Below are positions 54,556-63,165 of a DNA stretch of 64,000 bases, piece by piece; position 1 is the first letter of the stretch; each line of letters opens with the position of its first letter. Origin of the DNA: DASUAS01 sp963819475 (GTDB lineage: Bacteria; Actinomycetota; Acidimicrobiia; IMCC26256; DASPTH01); contig CAWFWE010000002.1 of NCBI GenBank assembly GCA_963819475.1, forward strand, positions 310,001 to 374,000, written 5' to 3'. The notes under the pieces were generated by a model, which ran no database searches, was not told where the DNA came from, and was given only the letters and a program-made list of their open reading frames with translations. The position numbers were made by a program, and so were the translations under genes.

Positions 54556-55545
54556 TCAGGCGGCGTCGGCCGGGGCCGATTGCGGGTCGGAGTCGGGATC
54601 AGACGGGTCGAGGCGGTTACCCGTCACGGAAAGGAACACCTCGTCGAGGCTGGGGCGGCGCAGGCCGACGTCGTCGACCTCGATGTCCCGTTCGTCGAGC
54701 AACCGAACGACGTCGCGCAACTGCTCCCCTCCCCCTTCGACGCCCACCGAGACGCGCTGGGTGTCCATGTCGGTGTATGGCGCTTCGCAGCCAACACGTG
54801 CGAGCGTCTCCTCGACCGCGGGAAGCTCGCCGGCGGACCGCGGCCGTACCTCGATCACGTTGCGGCCGGCTTGGTCCTTCAACTCGTCGGGGGTTCCAGA
54901 CGAGATGACGCGTCCGTGGTCGATGATCACGATGTGACGGGCCAACTGGTCTGCCTCCTCGAGGTACTGCGTCGTGAGCAGGACGTCGGTGCCGTCGGCC
55001 ACCAGGTTGCGGATCGCCGCCCAGAGGTCCGTGCGGCCGCGCGGATCGAGCCCGGTGGTCGGCTCGTCGAGCAACAAGAGCTGCGGGCGACCGACCAAGC
55101 TGGCACCGAGGTCGAGACGGCGACGCATGCCACCGGAGTAGGTGCGCACGAGGCGGTCGCCGGCGTTGCCGAGATCCAGGCGCTCGAGCACCTCGGCGGC
55201 AGCGACGCGGGTGTCGTGCCGACTGAGGCCGAAGAGCCGGGCGACCATTCGCAGGTTCTCGATCCCGGTCATGGCGGGCTCGACTGACGCGTACTGGCCG
55301 GCGAGGCCGATGATCTCGCGCACGCGCTTGGGCTCGGCGGCGGCGTCGATACCAGCGACGCGGATCTGCCCGCCGTCAGGGCGCAACAGCGTGGCGACTG
55401 CGCTCACGAAGGTCGTCTTCCCGGCGCCATTCGGTCCGAGAAGCGCGGTGACCTGGCCTGATTCGGCGACCAGGTCGAGGCCGTCGAGTGCACGAACGTC
55501 GCCGAAGCGCTTCGTCAGCCCGTGCGCTTCGATGATGGGGGCCAT
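54556..55545 (-). CDS. ABC transporter ATP-binding protein (DrrA-like)
   Basis: 329 residues. Walker A GPNGAGKTT, signature YSGGMRRRLDLG, Walker B LLLLDEPTTGLDP and a switch in LLTTQYLEEADQLA. The C-terminal ~90 residues match the DrrA regulatory domain. ATG 55545 (MAPIIEAHGLTKRFG) follows AAAGGAG; the longer frame has no support. Partner of the permease downstream. Confidence 0.92.
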   Translation of the reverse strand: MAPIIEAHGLTKRFGDVRALDGLDLVAESGQVTALLGPNGAGKTTFVSAVATLLRPDGGQIRVAGIDAAAEPKRVREIIGLAGQYASVEPAMTGIENLRMVARLFGLSRHDTRVAAAEVLERLDLGNAGDRLVRTYSGGMRRRLDLGASLVGRPQLLLLDEPTTGLDPRGRTDLWAAIRNLVADGTDVLLTTQYLEEADQLARHIVIIDHGRVISSGTPDELKDQAGRNVIEVRPRSAGELPAVEETLARVGCEAPYTDMDTQRVSVGVEGGGEQLRDVVRLLDERDIEVDDVGLRRPSLDEVFLSVTGNRLDPSDPDSDPQSAPADAA

Positions 55546-55752
55546 GAGGGGCTCCTTTCGATCTGGTTCCGAGTGCAACGTGCTCTGCGGGCGATCACGT
55601 TGAGTTACCCATATGACGAATCAACTGCTCGCGATGTGACAGCAGCGCAGCCACTTTGCGCAGAAACCGTCCGCACAGACCGCACGAGGTGGTCAATCCG
55701 GGCGAACACGACCGGCGCCGAACCAACGAGGCACGGCGCGAAAACTCAATAC

Positions 55753-55768
55753 ATCAATTTGCTTTGAT
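55753..55768. promoter_or_regulatory. ArsR-type operator
   Basis: ATCAA-TTTGCT-TTGAT is an inverted repeat of 5-bp arms with 6-nt centre, the typical ArsR/SmtB operator form. It overlaps a TTGATT (-35-like, 55764-55769) that lies 18 bp from TAGGTT (55788-55793). The GTG at 55800 begins 6 nt after that hexamer, consistent with a leaderless, self-regulated ArsR gene. The remaining 55546-55752 is comparatively AT-rich and holds nothing else I can name. Confidence 0.65.
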
Positions 55769-55793
55769 TGGAAGAGCGGCACGTGGGTAGGTT
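55764..55793 (+). promoter_or_regulatory. Promoter of the ArsR-ArsC operon
   Basis: TTGATT and TAGGTT are separated by 18 bp, and the start codon follows 6 nt later. The -35 element overlaps the right arm of the ArsR-type palindrome, so bound repressor would block polymerase. The pattern is suggestive rather than proven. Confidence 0.45.
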
Positions 55794-55799
55794 CTTGCC

Positions 55800-56606
55800 G
55801 TGGAAGAGGCCGCCAGCTCGGTCGAGGATGCCCCGCCCACCTTCGTGCGGCTGGCCGCGCACCCGATCCGATGGCGGCTGTTACGCGAGTTGGCACGGAG
55901 CGACCGGGCGGTGTGGGAGCTCACCGGGCTGGTCGACGAGCCGCAGAGCCTGGTGTCGTATCACCTCCGCCAGCTTCGCGACGGAGGACTCGTCTTCGCA
56001 CGTCGCAGCGCGGCCGACGGCCGCGACAGCTACTACGCGATCGACCTCGCTTCCTGTCAGCGCGAGCTGCAGGCTGCCGGCGGAGGACTGCATCCGGCGC
56101 TCTGGCTTACGCCGCTCGAGCCGAGAGCGCCCGCGCGGGGACGTTCACGACGCAAGCGACACGTGCTGTTCCTGTGCACCGGCAACAGCGCACGATCCCA
56201 GATCGCCCAAGCACTGCTCGAGCACATGTCCGCAGGTGCGATCGATGCATCCAGCGCCGGTAGTCATCCCAAACCGTTGCATCCGAACGCGGTGCGTGTC
56301 ATGAAACGACACGGGATCGACATCAGCGCCAACCGCACCAAGCACCTCGACGAGCTCGTCGGTCAACGCTTCGACATGGTGATCACGCTCTGCGATCGCG
56401 TCCGCGAGGTCTGTCCCGAGTTTCCCTCCCATCCGCAGCTCGCCCACTGGAGCATGCCCGATCCCGCACGCGAGGGCACCACCAACCGGGCCAGCTATCC
56501 GGCGTTCGAACGCACCGCCGCGGAGCTCGAGACGCGCATCGGACACCTGCTCCACCTACTGGCCGAACCGCACCCCAGGAGAGGATCAACCCATGCAACA
56601 CGATGA
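55800..56606 (+). CDS. ArsR-family regulator fused to thioredoxin-class arsenate reductase (LMW-PTPase fold)
   Basis: 268 residues. Residues 15-95 form a winged helix (VWELTGLVDEPQSLVSYHLR). Residues about 120-260 form an ArsC of the low-molecular-weight phosphatase fold: VLFLCTGNSARSQ with nucleophile Cys126, and LCDRVREVC with Cys198/Cys205. Spacing of seven between the last two matches the Cys10-Cys82-Cys89 relay of pI258 ArsC. SMPDP supplies the Asp loop. The helix-turn-helix lacks the usual Cys box, so the sensing site is unclear. The VOC gene overlaps its 3' end by 14 nt. Confidence 0.9.
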   Translation: MEEAASSVEDAPPTFVRLAAHPIRWRLLRELARSDRAVWELTGLVDEPQSLVSYHLRQLRDGGLVFARRSAADGRDSYYAIDLASCQRELQAAGGGLHPALWLTPLEPRAPARGRSRRKRHVLFLCTGNSARSQIAQALLEHMSAGAIDASSAGSHPKPLHPNAVRVMKRHGIDISANRTKHLDELVGQRFDMVITLCDRVREVCPEFPSHPQLAHWSMPDPAREGTTNRASYPAFERTAAELETRIGHLLHLLAEPHPRRGSTHATR

Positions 56607-56979
56607 AACGGTCAACGTCCGCTACATGGTCGACAACGTCGACGAATCGATCGCCTTCTATACCAAGGTCCTGGGCTTCGACCTGCTCACGAGTGCCGCG
56701 CCCGCCTTCGCCGACGTGAAGCGTGGCCACCTCCGGCTCTTGCTCGCGGGGCCGGCCAGCTCCGCCGGCCGGCCCATGGCCGACGGCACCAAGCCCGGGC
56801 CTGGTGGGTGGAACCGCATCCACTTCCTCGTGGAGGACCTCGATGCCGAGGTCAGCCGGCTGCGCGACGCCGGAGCCGAGTTCCGCAACGACATCGTCGA
56901 AGGACCGGGCGGCAAGCAGATTCTCGTTCTGGATCCGTCGGGCAACGTCGTCGAGTTCTTTCAACCCAGGGCGATCTGA
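56593..56979 (+). CDS. VOC family protein in the arsenate-type operon
   Basis: 128 residues, single VOC domain: YMVDNVDESIAFYTKVLGF, HFLVEDLDAEVSRL and VLDPSGNVVEFFQP. It has no Cys at all, so the Cys pair that ArsI C-As lyases need is absent. It may instead be a glyoxalase-like binding protein. A CAGGAGAGG motif precedes the ATG. Overlaps the fused regulator gene by 14 nt and precedes the APC permease by 6 nt. Confidence 0.85.
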   Translation: MQHDETVNVRYMVDNVDESIAFYTKVLGFDLLTSAAPAFADVKRGHLRLLLAGPASSAGRPMADGTKPGPGGWNRIHFLVEDLDAEVSRLRDAGAEFRNDIVEGPGGKQILVLDPSGNVVEFFQPRAI

Positions 56980-56985
56980 CCTCAC

Positions 56986-58269
56986 ATGACCGACGCCGCT
57001 GACAACGCGGCGGAGGACGCGTCGTCACAGAGGTTGCTGCGCCGCTTGGGCGTGACCGACGCGGTGCTGCTCGGGCTCGGCTCCATGATCGGTACCGGCG
57101 TCTTCATCGTGTTCGCGCCCGCGGCGGCGGCTGCCGGTTCGGGACTGTTGATCGGGCTCGTGGTCGCGGCGTTCGTCGCCTACGCGAACGCCACGAGCTC
57201 CGCCGAGCTCGCCGCCCTCTACCCCGCCTCGGGCGGCACATACGTCTACGGCCGCGAACGGCTCGGTGCTGTCTGGGGATACCTCGCAGGCATCGGATTC
57301 GTGCTCGGCAAGATCGCGAGCTGCGCGGCGGCTGCCCTTGCGGTCGGCGCGTACGCCGCGCCGTCCGCCCAACGTCCGGTCGCGGCGGGGGCGGTCTTGT
57401 TCATCACCGCCGTCAACTACTTCGGCATCACCAAGACCGCCGCACTGAACCGCGTCCTCGTCACGCTCGTGCTCGCGGTCTTGACGATCGTCGTCATCGC
57501 CACGCTCGGAGGCGGCGAAGCCGACCTCGAGCGGCTCACATCTTGGTTCCCCAATGGCATCCACGGCATCCTGCAAGCCGCCGGACTGCTGTTCTTCGCG
57601 TTCGCCGGCTACGCACGCATCGCGACCCTCGGCGAAGAAGTCAAAGACCCGAGACGCACGATCCCGCGTGCAATCCCCCTCGCGCTCGGAATCACGCTCG
57701 CGGTCTACACGATCGTCGCGGTGTCGGTCCTGTTGGTCCTCGGACCGGACCGTCTCGCGCACGCGACCGCACCGCTCTACAGCGCGGTGTCAGCCGGCCG
57801 CTTCGAAAGCATCTCCGGCATCGTCCGCATCGGCGGCGTGCTCGCCGCGCTCGGCGTCTTCTTGTCGCTCGTCGCCGGCATTAGCCGTACGACCTACGCC
57901 ATGGCATCCAACGGCGACTTGCCCCGGTGGTTCGCGGCCGTGCACCCCCGCTACCGCGTCCCCCATCGCGCTGAACTCGCCGTCGGCGCGATCACCCTCG
58001 CCATCGTCTCCGTCGGCGGCATCACGGGCGCCGTCAGCTTCAGCGCCTTCACCGTGCTCCTCTATTACGCGATCGCCAACGCCAGCGCCTACACGCTCGA
58101 CCGGCACGAACGACGATGGCCTCGCTGGCTCTCGGTCGCGGGCTTCATCGGATGCGTGACACTCGCCGTGAACCTCCCGTGGCGGGCGCTCGTCGCCGGC
58201 GTCATCCTGTTCGTCGCGGCTGCCATGACATATCGCATCGGCGCCCACCACCGGTCGTCATCACCTTGA
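56986..58269 (+). CDS. APC-family amino acid permease
   Basis: 427 residues with about twelve membrane helices. The first helix LLGLGSMIGTGVFIVFAPAA carries the conserved G(S)MIGTG unwound stretch of amino-acid/polyamine transporters. LFFAFAGYARIATLGEEVKDPRRTIPRAI is the helix-6/loop region. It is the third gene of the ArsR-ArsC operon, an unusual place for an APC member. A role in exporting or importing an arsenic-containing or thiol compound is speculative. Confidence 0.88.
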   Translation: MTDAADNAAEDASSQRLLRRLGVTDAVLLGLGSMIGTGVFIVFAPAAAAAGSGLLIGLVVAAFVAYANATSSAELAALYPASGGTYVYGRERLGAVWGYLAGIGFVLGKIASCAAAALAVGAYAAPSAQRPVAAGAVLFITAVNYFGITKTAALNRVLVTLVLAVLTIVVIATLGGGEADLERLTSWFPNGIHGILQAAGLLFFAFAGYARIATLGEEVKDPRRTIPRAIPLALGITLAVYTIVAVSVLLVLGPDRLAHATAPLYSAVSAGRFESISGIVRIGGVLAALGVFLSLVAGISRTTYAMASNGDLPRWFAAVHPRYRVPHRAELAVGAITLAIVSVGGITGAVSFSAFTVLLYYAIANASAYTLDRHERRWPRWLSVAGFIGCVTLAVNLPWRALVAGVILFVAAAMTYRIGAHHRSSSP

Positions 58270-58295
58270 ATCACGCGAACGGCCCGGACCTGGCC

Positions 58296-58688
58296 TCATC
58301 TCGGGGCCTGCGCGAGGGAAAGGATGTTCCCGTCCGGATCCTTGAAGTAGGCGACCTTCGCGTCGCCATCGAAGTGCGCGATGCCCTGCGCGTCCGTGAC
58401 GATCGGCGGTTGGTCGTACTGCTCGAACATCACGCCCTGCTGCGTCAGGTCCGCCACGGCCATTTCGATGTCGTCGACCTCGAAGCCGGCAATCGTGAAC
58501 GTCGCAGTGCCTGCGTTCGGCGACAGGTACACGTTGATCTGCGTGTCACCGCCGCATGGGTATCCGACGTTGTCGCCCGTATCCGTGCCCGGAACGAGCC
58601 CGAGCACCCCTTCGTAGAACTGGCGAGCCCGCTGCATGTCCGTAACTGCCGCAGACGCGCCGCAGCGGTAGTCCTTCAGGCTGATCAT
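58296..58688 (-). CDS. VOC family protein
   Basis: 130 residues, a single VOC domain. Landmarks are SAAVTDMQRARQFYEGVLG, FTIAGFEVDDIEMAVADL and YFKDPDGNILSLAQ. It is convergent with the permease gene and divergent from the DUF1801 gene. No more specific function can be given. Confidence 0.85.
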   Translation of the reverse strand: MISLKDYRCGASAAVTDMQRARQFYEGVLGLVPGTDTGDNVGYPCGGDTQINVYLSPNAGTATFTIAGFEVDDIEMAVADLTQQGVMFEQYDQPPIVTDAQGIAHFDGDAKVAYFKDPDGNILSLAQAPR

Positions 58689-58785
58689 GGACGTCCTCCT
58701 GCGAGATGCGGGTCAAGGTGCCGTCAGCGGTTGTACCCGCCGCCCATACGGCGTTACCGTCCCAGCACTCGCTGGAGTGAACGCA

Positions 58786-59244
58786 ATGGCGAAAGAGACC
58801 ACCAAGAAATCAGCCAAGGCCGCAAAGGAGCCGGCCGCAAAGAAGCCGGCCCTCCTCGCAGGCGGCAACCCTCAGATCGCAAAGGCCGACGGGTACGCCC
58901 CCGTGCAGGCCTACATCGCGGCCATGCCGGGCTGGAAACGCGCCCTCGGGAACCGCCTCGACGCGCTGATCGTGCGCGCCGTCCCCGACGTGCACAAGGC
59001 AGTCAAGTGGAACTCGCCCTTCTATGGGATCGAGGGCCGGGGCTGGTTCCTCAGCTTCCGTTGCTTCACGAAGTACGTCAAGGTGACCTTCTTTCGCGGC
59101 AGGTCGCTGCGTCCTGTCCCCCCGGGCGAGTCCAAGCACAAGGAAGTGCGCTATCTGGACATCCATGAGGACGATGAGCTCGACGAAGCACAACTCGCGG
59201 CGTGGGTGAAGCAAGCCAGCCGGTTGCCGGGTGAATACCTCTGA
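58786..59244 (+). CDS. DUF1801 protein
   Basis: 152 residues. After a Lys/Ala-rich N-terminal tail (KKSAKAAKEPAAKKP), the DUF1801 domain has NRLDALIVRAVPDVHKAVKWNSPFYG and FLSFRCFTKYVKVTFFRG. The family is thought to adopt a fold similar to YdhG/ phosphoribosyl-like small domains; function unknown. ATG 58786 was chosen over an earlier in-frame start because the tail begins there. Confidence 0.85.
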   Translation: MAKETTKKSAKAAKEPAAKKPALLAGGNPQIAKADGYAPVQAYIAAMPGWKRALGNRLDALIVRAVPDVHKAVKWNSPFYGIEGRGWFLSFRCFTKYVKVTFFRGRSLRPVPPGESKHKEVRYLDIHEDDELDEAQLAAWVKQASRLPGEYL

Positions 59245-59290
59245 GGTGTGGAACCGATGAGTTCCCGCGCCGGTGGCAGTCTCTCCGGCT

Positions 59291-60085
59291 ATGGCTGAGC
59301 CGTTCGCGACTGGCATCCAAATGGGCGAGTCTCCGCGGTGGCACGACGGCCGGTTCTGGATGTGCGACTGGATCGCCGGCGAGGTTCTCGCCTTCGACTC
59401 CGACGGGAACCGCGACGTAGTGGCACGAGTCGACGGGTTGCCGTTTTCGATCGACTGGCTACCCGACGGCCAGCTCCTGACGACGACGCCGCGTGGTGTG
59501 GTGATCGGTCCAGAGCAGGTGTCGTACGGCGCCGCAGGACAGCCCTTCAACGAGATCGTCGTCGATCCCGCCGGCCGGGCGTGGGTGGACATGCCAGGCG
59601 CGGCTCCGTGGGAGGATCGAAAGCCGGGGATCGTCGCTGTAGTGCTTCCCGACGGCACCAGCCACCAGGTGGCCGACGATGTGTGGTTTCCGAATGGGAT
59701 GGTCGTGCTCGACGACGACACGCTCGTGGTCGCAGAGTCGCACGCCGACCGGCTGACGGCGTGGACGATCAGGGACTCGGGTGAGCTCGTTGACCGGCGC
59801 GTGTGGGCTGACCTCGGACCGGGTTCCGCCCCGGATGGCATCTGCGCCGACGCAGAGGGGGCGATCTGGTATGCCAGCGTTCCCGGGCAGCGATGCACCC
59901 GTGTTGCTGAAGGGGGTGCGGTCCTGGAGACCCTCGACCTTGACCGGGGCTGCTTCGCGTGCATGCTCGGCGGCGACGACGGACGGACGCTGTTCATCGT
60001 GGCCAACCGCTATGGAGTCAGCGGCGCGTCGGACGGGATCGTGCTGACCCAACGAGTGCACGCACCGCATGCCGGGCGACCCTGA
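59291..60085 (+). CDS. SMP-30/gluconolactonase-like beta-propeller
   Basis: 264 residues, six-bladed propeller. Early GESPRWHDGRFWMCDW is the family's metal-binding start (Glu). NEIVVDPAGRAWVDM and PDGICADAEGAIWYASVPG supply the inner Asn/Asp ligands. It probably hydrolyses a lactone or related ester. An ATG at 59291 gives the proper N-terminus. The small dimeric barrel gene follows 154 nt later. Confidence 0.88.
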   Translation: MAEPFATGIQMGESPRWHDGRFWMCDWIAGEVLAFDSDGNRDVVARVDGLPFSIDWLPDGQLLTTTPRGVVIGPEQVSYGAAGQPFNEIVVDPAGRAWVDMPGAAPWEDRKPGIVAVVLPDGTSHQVADDVWFPNGMVVLDDDTLVVAESHADRLTAWTIRDSGELVDRRVWADLGPGSAPDGICADAEGAIWYASVPGQRCTRVAEGGAVLETLDLDRGCFACMLGGDDGRTLFIVANRYGVSGASDGIVLTQRVHAPHAGRP

Positions 60086-60239
60086 CGCCGTACCGCCGAA
60101 CACCGGTTGCGCCCCAGCGAAGGTGGCTGGAGTGTCGAATCTGGGCCGCGCCGTTCGTCGTAGGGGTAGAGGCCCGGTCCCCGACTGGGGTCGGCGAGAC
60201 AGAGCCGCTCCGCGGCGGCCGGACGCGAAGGAGGACGAA

Positions 60240-60587
60240 ATGAGCGTGATGTTGGTGCGCCAGAACGTCAAGGACGGGACCATCGAAGAGGCCGAGGCGG
60301 CGGTGCGCGACCTGTTCACGACGCTCGATCGCGTGCGTCCCAAGGGTGTGCGCTATGCGTCGACGCGGGTGGCGGACAGCTCGACGTTCGTGATCCTGCT
60401 CGAACTGGCCGATGGCATCGAGGACCCCCGCCCGGCGATCCCCGAGTACGTGCAGTTCCAGGAGCAGCTCAAGAGCTGGGTGGAGGGACCGCCGGTGATC
60501 GAGCGGCTCGACGTCGTCGGGTCATACAGTCTGTTCGGAGCGCGGCACGAGGAGGCCGCCGCCTCGCTGGTCGCGTCGGACGGCTGA
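60240..60587 (+). CDS. Dimeric alpha-beta barrel protein (antibiotic-biosynthesis-monooxygenase-like)
   Basis: 115 residues with one ferredoxin-like barrel unit: LVRQNVKDGTIEEAEAAVRDLF, STFVILLELADGIE and FQEQLKSWVEG. AAGGAGGACG precedes the ATG. The fold is common in ABM and quinol monooxygenase-like proteins; no catalytic residue can be identified here. The 202-bp gap downstream (60588-60789) contains only a ribosome-binding site for the next gene. Confidence 0.7.
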   Translation: MSVMLVRQNVKDGTIEEAEAAVRDLFTTLDRVRPKGVRYASTRVADSSTFVILLELADGIEDPRPAIPEYVQFQEQLKSWVEGPPVIERLDVVGSYSLFGARHEEAAASLVASDG

Positions 60588-60789
60588 GCTGCGCCAGGTT
60601 TCCTGCACGGCGTTGTCGGGCATCGCGCGGCGAGAGAGACATCCGGTTTACGACCGATCGCTGCCGGGTCCGGTGGTTCGCGGAGCCGGTTAGTCGGCTG
60701 GTCCCGTTCGTCCCTCGTGTCACGTTCCTTCTTCGGGGCGGGTCATCGGACGGACGAACAACATCCCCCCCGATGTGAAGGAGACCGCT

Positions 60790-61716
60790 ATGAAGGCTGT
60801 TCGTTTCCAGGAACCGAAGGGTTTCGAGGGCATCGATGGCCTCGTCTTCGAGGAGGCCCCCGATCCCCAGCCCGCGATCGGCGACGCGCTCGTGCAGGTA
60901 CGCGCCGCCAGCTTCACCCCGACCGAGCTGCTCTGGCCGCTCTCGACCGATCGCGACGGACATGACCGGGGGTGGCGGATCCCGGCCCACGAGGGGTCGG
61001 GCGTCGTGGTCGCGCTCGGCTACGGCTCCGCCGGTGTGTCGGTGGGCGACGAGGTCTACGGCCTCATCGACGGGTATCGCGACGGCTGGGCCGCCGAATA
61101 CGTGGCCATCGAGGTTCGCAGCCTGGCCCCGAAGCCGACGACGGTCGATTTCATCGAAGCCGCGGCCATCCCGCAGGCCGGGCTCACGTCGTGGCAGGCG
61201 CTGTTCGACCACGGCCATCTCCAGTCCGGCCAGACGGTGGTCATTCACGGCGCCGGCGGCGGGGTCGGGTCGATGGCGGTGCCGCTCGCCCGCTGGGCCG
61301 GCGCCCACGTCATCGGAACCGGCCGAGCCGACGCGCGCCAGCGCGTGCTCGAGCTGGGCGCCGATGAGTTCGTGGACGTCGACCGCGACGGCTGGGAAAC
61401 GACGATCGGCCAAGTCGACCTGGTCTACGACATCATCGGCGGCGACGTGCTCGCTCGTTCACCGGCGATCGTCAAGCCCGGAGGAGCGCTCGTCTCGATC
61501 ATGGGCGCGCCGCCGCCAACGGATCGGAGCGACATCCGTACGGTGGCTTTCGTTCGGGACGCGAACGGTGCCCAACTCCGCGAGATTGCTCGCCTCGTCG
61601 ACGACGGGACGCTGCGCCCGCAGGTCAGCGCGGTCTACCCGCTCGCTGACGCGCGAGAGGCCTTCATGGCCAAGTCCACCAAGCACATTCCGGGCAAGGT
61701 CGTCCTGACACCCTGA
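60790..61716 (+). CDS. Zinc-free NADP-dependent oxidoreductase (quinone-oxidoreductase-like MDR)
   Basis: 308 residues, medium-chain dehydrogenase/reductase. The nucleotide motif GAGGGVGSMAVPLARWAGA is near residue 156. IPAHEGSGVVVALG and AAIPQAGLTSWQALFD are typical of the quinone oxidoreductase group; zinc-binding Cys residues are absent. Start ATG 60790 follows AAGGAG. Substrate unknown. Neighbouring FAD reductase gene starts 8 nt after its stop, so they may be one operon. Confidence 0.88.
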   Translation: MKAVRFQEPKGFEGIDGLVFEEAPDPQPAIGDALVQVRAASFTPTELLWPLSTDRDGHDRGWRIPAHEGSGVVVALGYGSAGVSVGDEVYGLIDGYRDGWAAEYVAIEVRSLAPKPTTVDFIEAAAIPQAGLTSWQALFDHGHLQSGQTVVIHGAGGGVGSMAVPLARWAGAHVIGTGRADARQRVLELGADEFVDVDRDGWETTIGQVDLVYDIIGGDVLARSPAIVKPGGALVSIMGAPPPTDRSDIRTVAFVRDANGAQLREIARLVDDGTLRPQVSAVYPLADAREAFMAKSTKHIPGKVVLTP

Positions 61717-61724
61717 CCACACCG

Positions 61725-63053
61725 TTGGCCATCAACCGTCTGGAGCCGAGCGTGATCGAACTGACCGCCGACCGCGAGAGCGACGTCTATCTCGTCGGTC
61801 GGCGGAGTTCACCGCACGTGCAGGACCTGCGCGACTTCCTCAGTCGTAACCGGGTCGCGTTCGGATGGGTCGATCTCGATCATCACCCTCTCGTGCACGC
61901 GCTCGGCGCACGGGTTCCCGACGACTTGCGCCTTCCCGTCTTCGTGTATGCGGACGGCACGGTCACCGCGTGGCCGGCCGGCGACGACGACGAAACCTCC
62001 TACAATCTCGCGCGCGCGCAACTGGCCGAGCGCGTCGGTCTGCACACGCGGCCCGACAAGGAGTTGTACGACGTCGTGATCGTCGGTGCCGGGCCGGCCG
62101 GCCTCACGGCGGCCGTCTACGCGGCGTCCGAGGGCCTCGACACCGTCGTCGTCGAGCACCACGCGCCCGGCGGCCAGGCCGGAACCAGCTCGCGTATCGA
62201 GAACTATCCCGGGTTTCCCAACGGCGTCTCCGGCGACGAGTTGGCCGAGGCCGCGTTCGACCAGGCGGTCGGGTTCGGCGCAGAGTTCGTGATCGGGTGT
62301 GACTTCACGACCGCGACCGCCGACGAAGAGGGCAATGCACGCCTCACGCTCGTCAACAGTGCCGTCGTGCGCGGTCGCGCCGGAATCGGAGCTACCGGTT
62401 CGCATTATCGCCACCTCGACGCACCGGGCGTCCACGAGCTACTCGGTGCCGGCGTGTACTACGGGTCAGCTCCGCGCGAGGCCGCGTACCACCGCGAGGG
62501 CAACGTGTTCGTGGTCGGCGGAGCGAACTCGGCGGGCCAGGCAGCCCTGTATCTCGCGGAGTTCGCGGCGCACGTGACAATGGTGGTGCGCGCCAAGTCG
62601 CTGGCTGACGGGATGTCGCACTACTTGGTCGCGCGCTGCGAGGCGCACCCGCGCATCACGGTTCGCACCAACGCCCAGGTCGTGCGAGCGCTCGGAGAGG
62701 ATCGACTCGAGGCCTTGCACATCGACCTCTCGGGGCAGATCGAGGTCGTTGACGCCGACGCGCTCTTCATCCTCATCGGAGGTGTGCCGACTTCGAGACG
62801 CGTCGACTGGGTGCGCCGCGACGACGCCGGCTTCTTCCTGACCGGATCCGACGTCTTGGCCGACGGTGGTCGCGGCACGTGGTGGAAGCTCGAACGCGAA
62901 CCGCTGTACCTGGAGTCGAGCTCGCCGGGGATCTTCTTCGCCGGCGACGTGCGACACGGCTCGATCAAGCGCGTGGCCTCAGCCGTCGGCGAGGGGGCCA
63001 TGGCGGTGCAGCAAGTGCACCGTTTCCTCGCCGAGCAGGAGGGCCGCGCGTAG
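61725..63053 (+). CDS. Thioredoxin-reductase-like FAD protein with Cys-less thioredoxin-like N-terminal domain
   Basis: 442 residues if the TTG at 61725 is used; GTG 61752 is an alternative start. Residues about 10-100 look like a glutaredoxin/thioredoxin-fold prefix (VYLVGRRSSPHVQ) without Cys. The following FAD domain has VVIVGAGPAGLTAAVYA and the NADPH motif VFVVGGANSAGQAA. The TrxR active-site CxxC is replaced by YGSAPREA. C-terminal IFFAGDVRHGSIKRVASAVGEG closes the FAD site. Electron acceptor unknown. Confidence 0.85.
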   Translation: MAINRLEPSVIELTADRESDVYLVGRRSSPHVQDLRDFLSRNRVAFGWVDLDHHPLVHALGARVPDDLRLPVFVYADGTVTAWPAGDDDETSYNLARAQLAERVGLHTRPDKELYDVVIVGAGPAGLTAAVYAASEGLDTVVVEHHAPGGQAGTSSRIENYPGFPNGVSGDELAEAAFDQAVGFGAEFVIGCDFTTATADEEGNARLTLVNSAVVRGRAGIGATGSHYRHLDAPGVHELLGAGVYYGSAPREAAYHREGNVFVVGGANSAGQAALYLAEFAAHVTMVVRAKSLADGMSHYLVARCEAHPRITVRTNAQVVRALGEDRLEALHIDLSGQIEVVDADALFILIGGVPTSRRVDWVRRDDAGFFLTGSDVLADGGRGTWWKLEREPLYLESSSPGIFFAGDVRHGSIKRVASAVGEGAMAVQQVHRFLAEQEGRA

Positions 63054-63165
63054 CTCCCCCCGTGCTCGGGGTGCGGAAGCGAGTTCTCCACAATGCCCGT
63101 ATCCCGCGGCGCTGAGCGGTCGTTGTCACCAGTGACGGGTGGCTCTCGTGGCGGGAGGCAATCAA

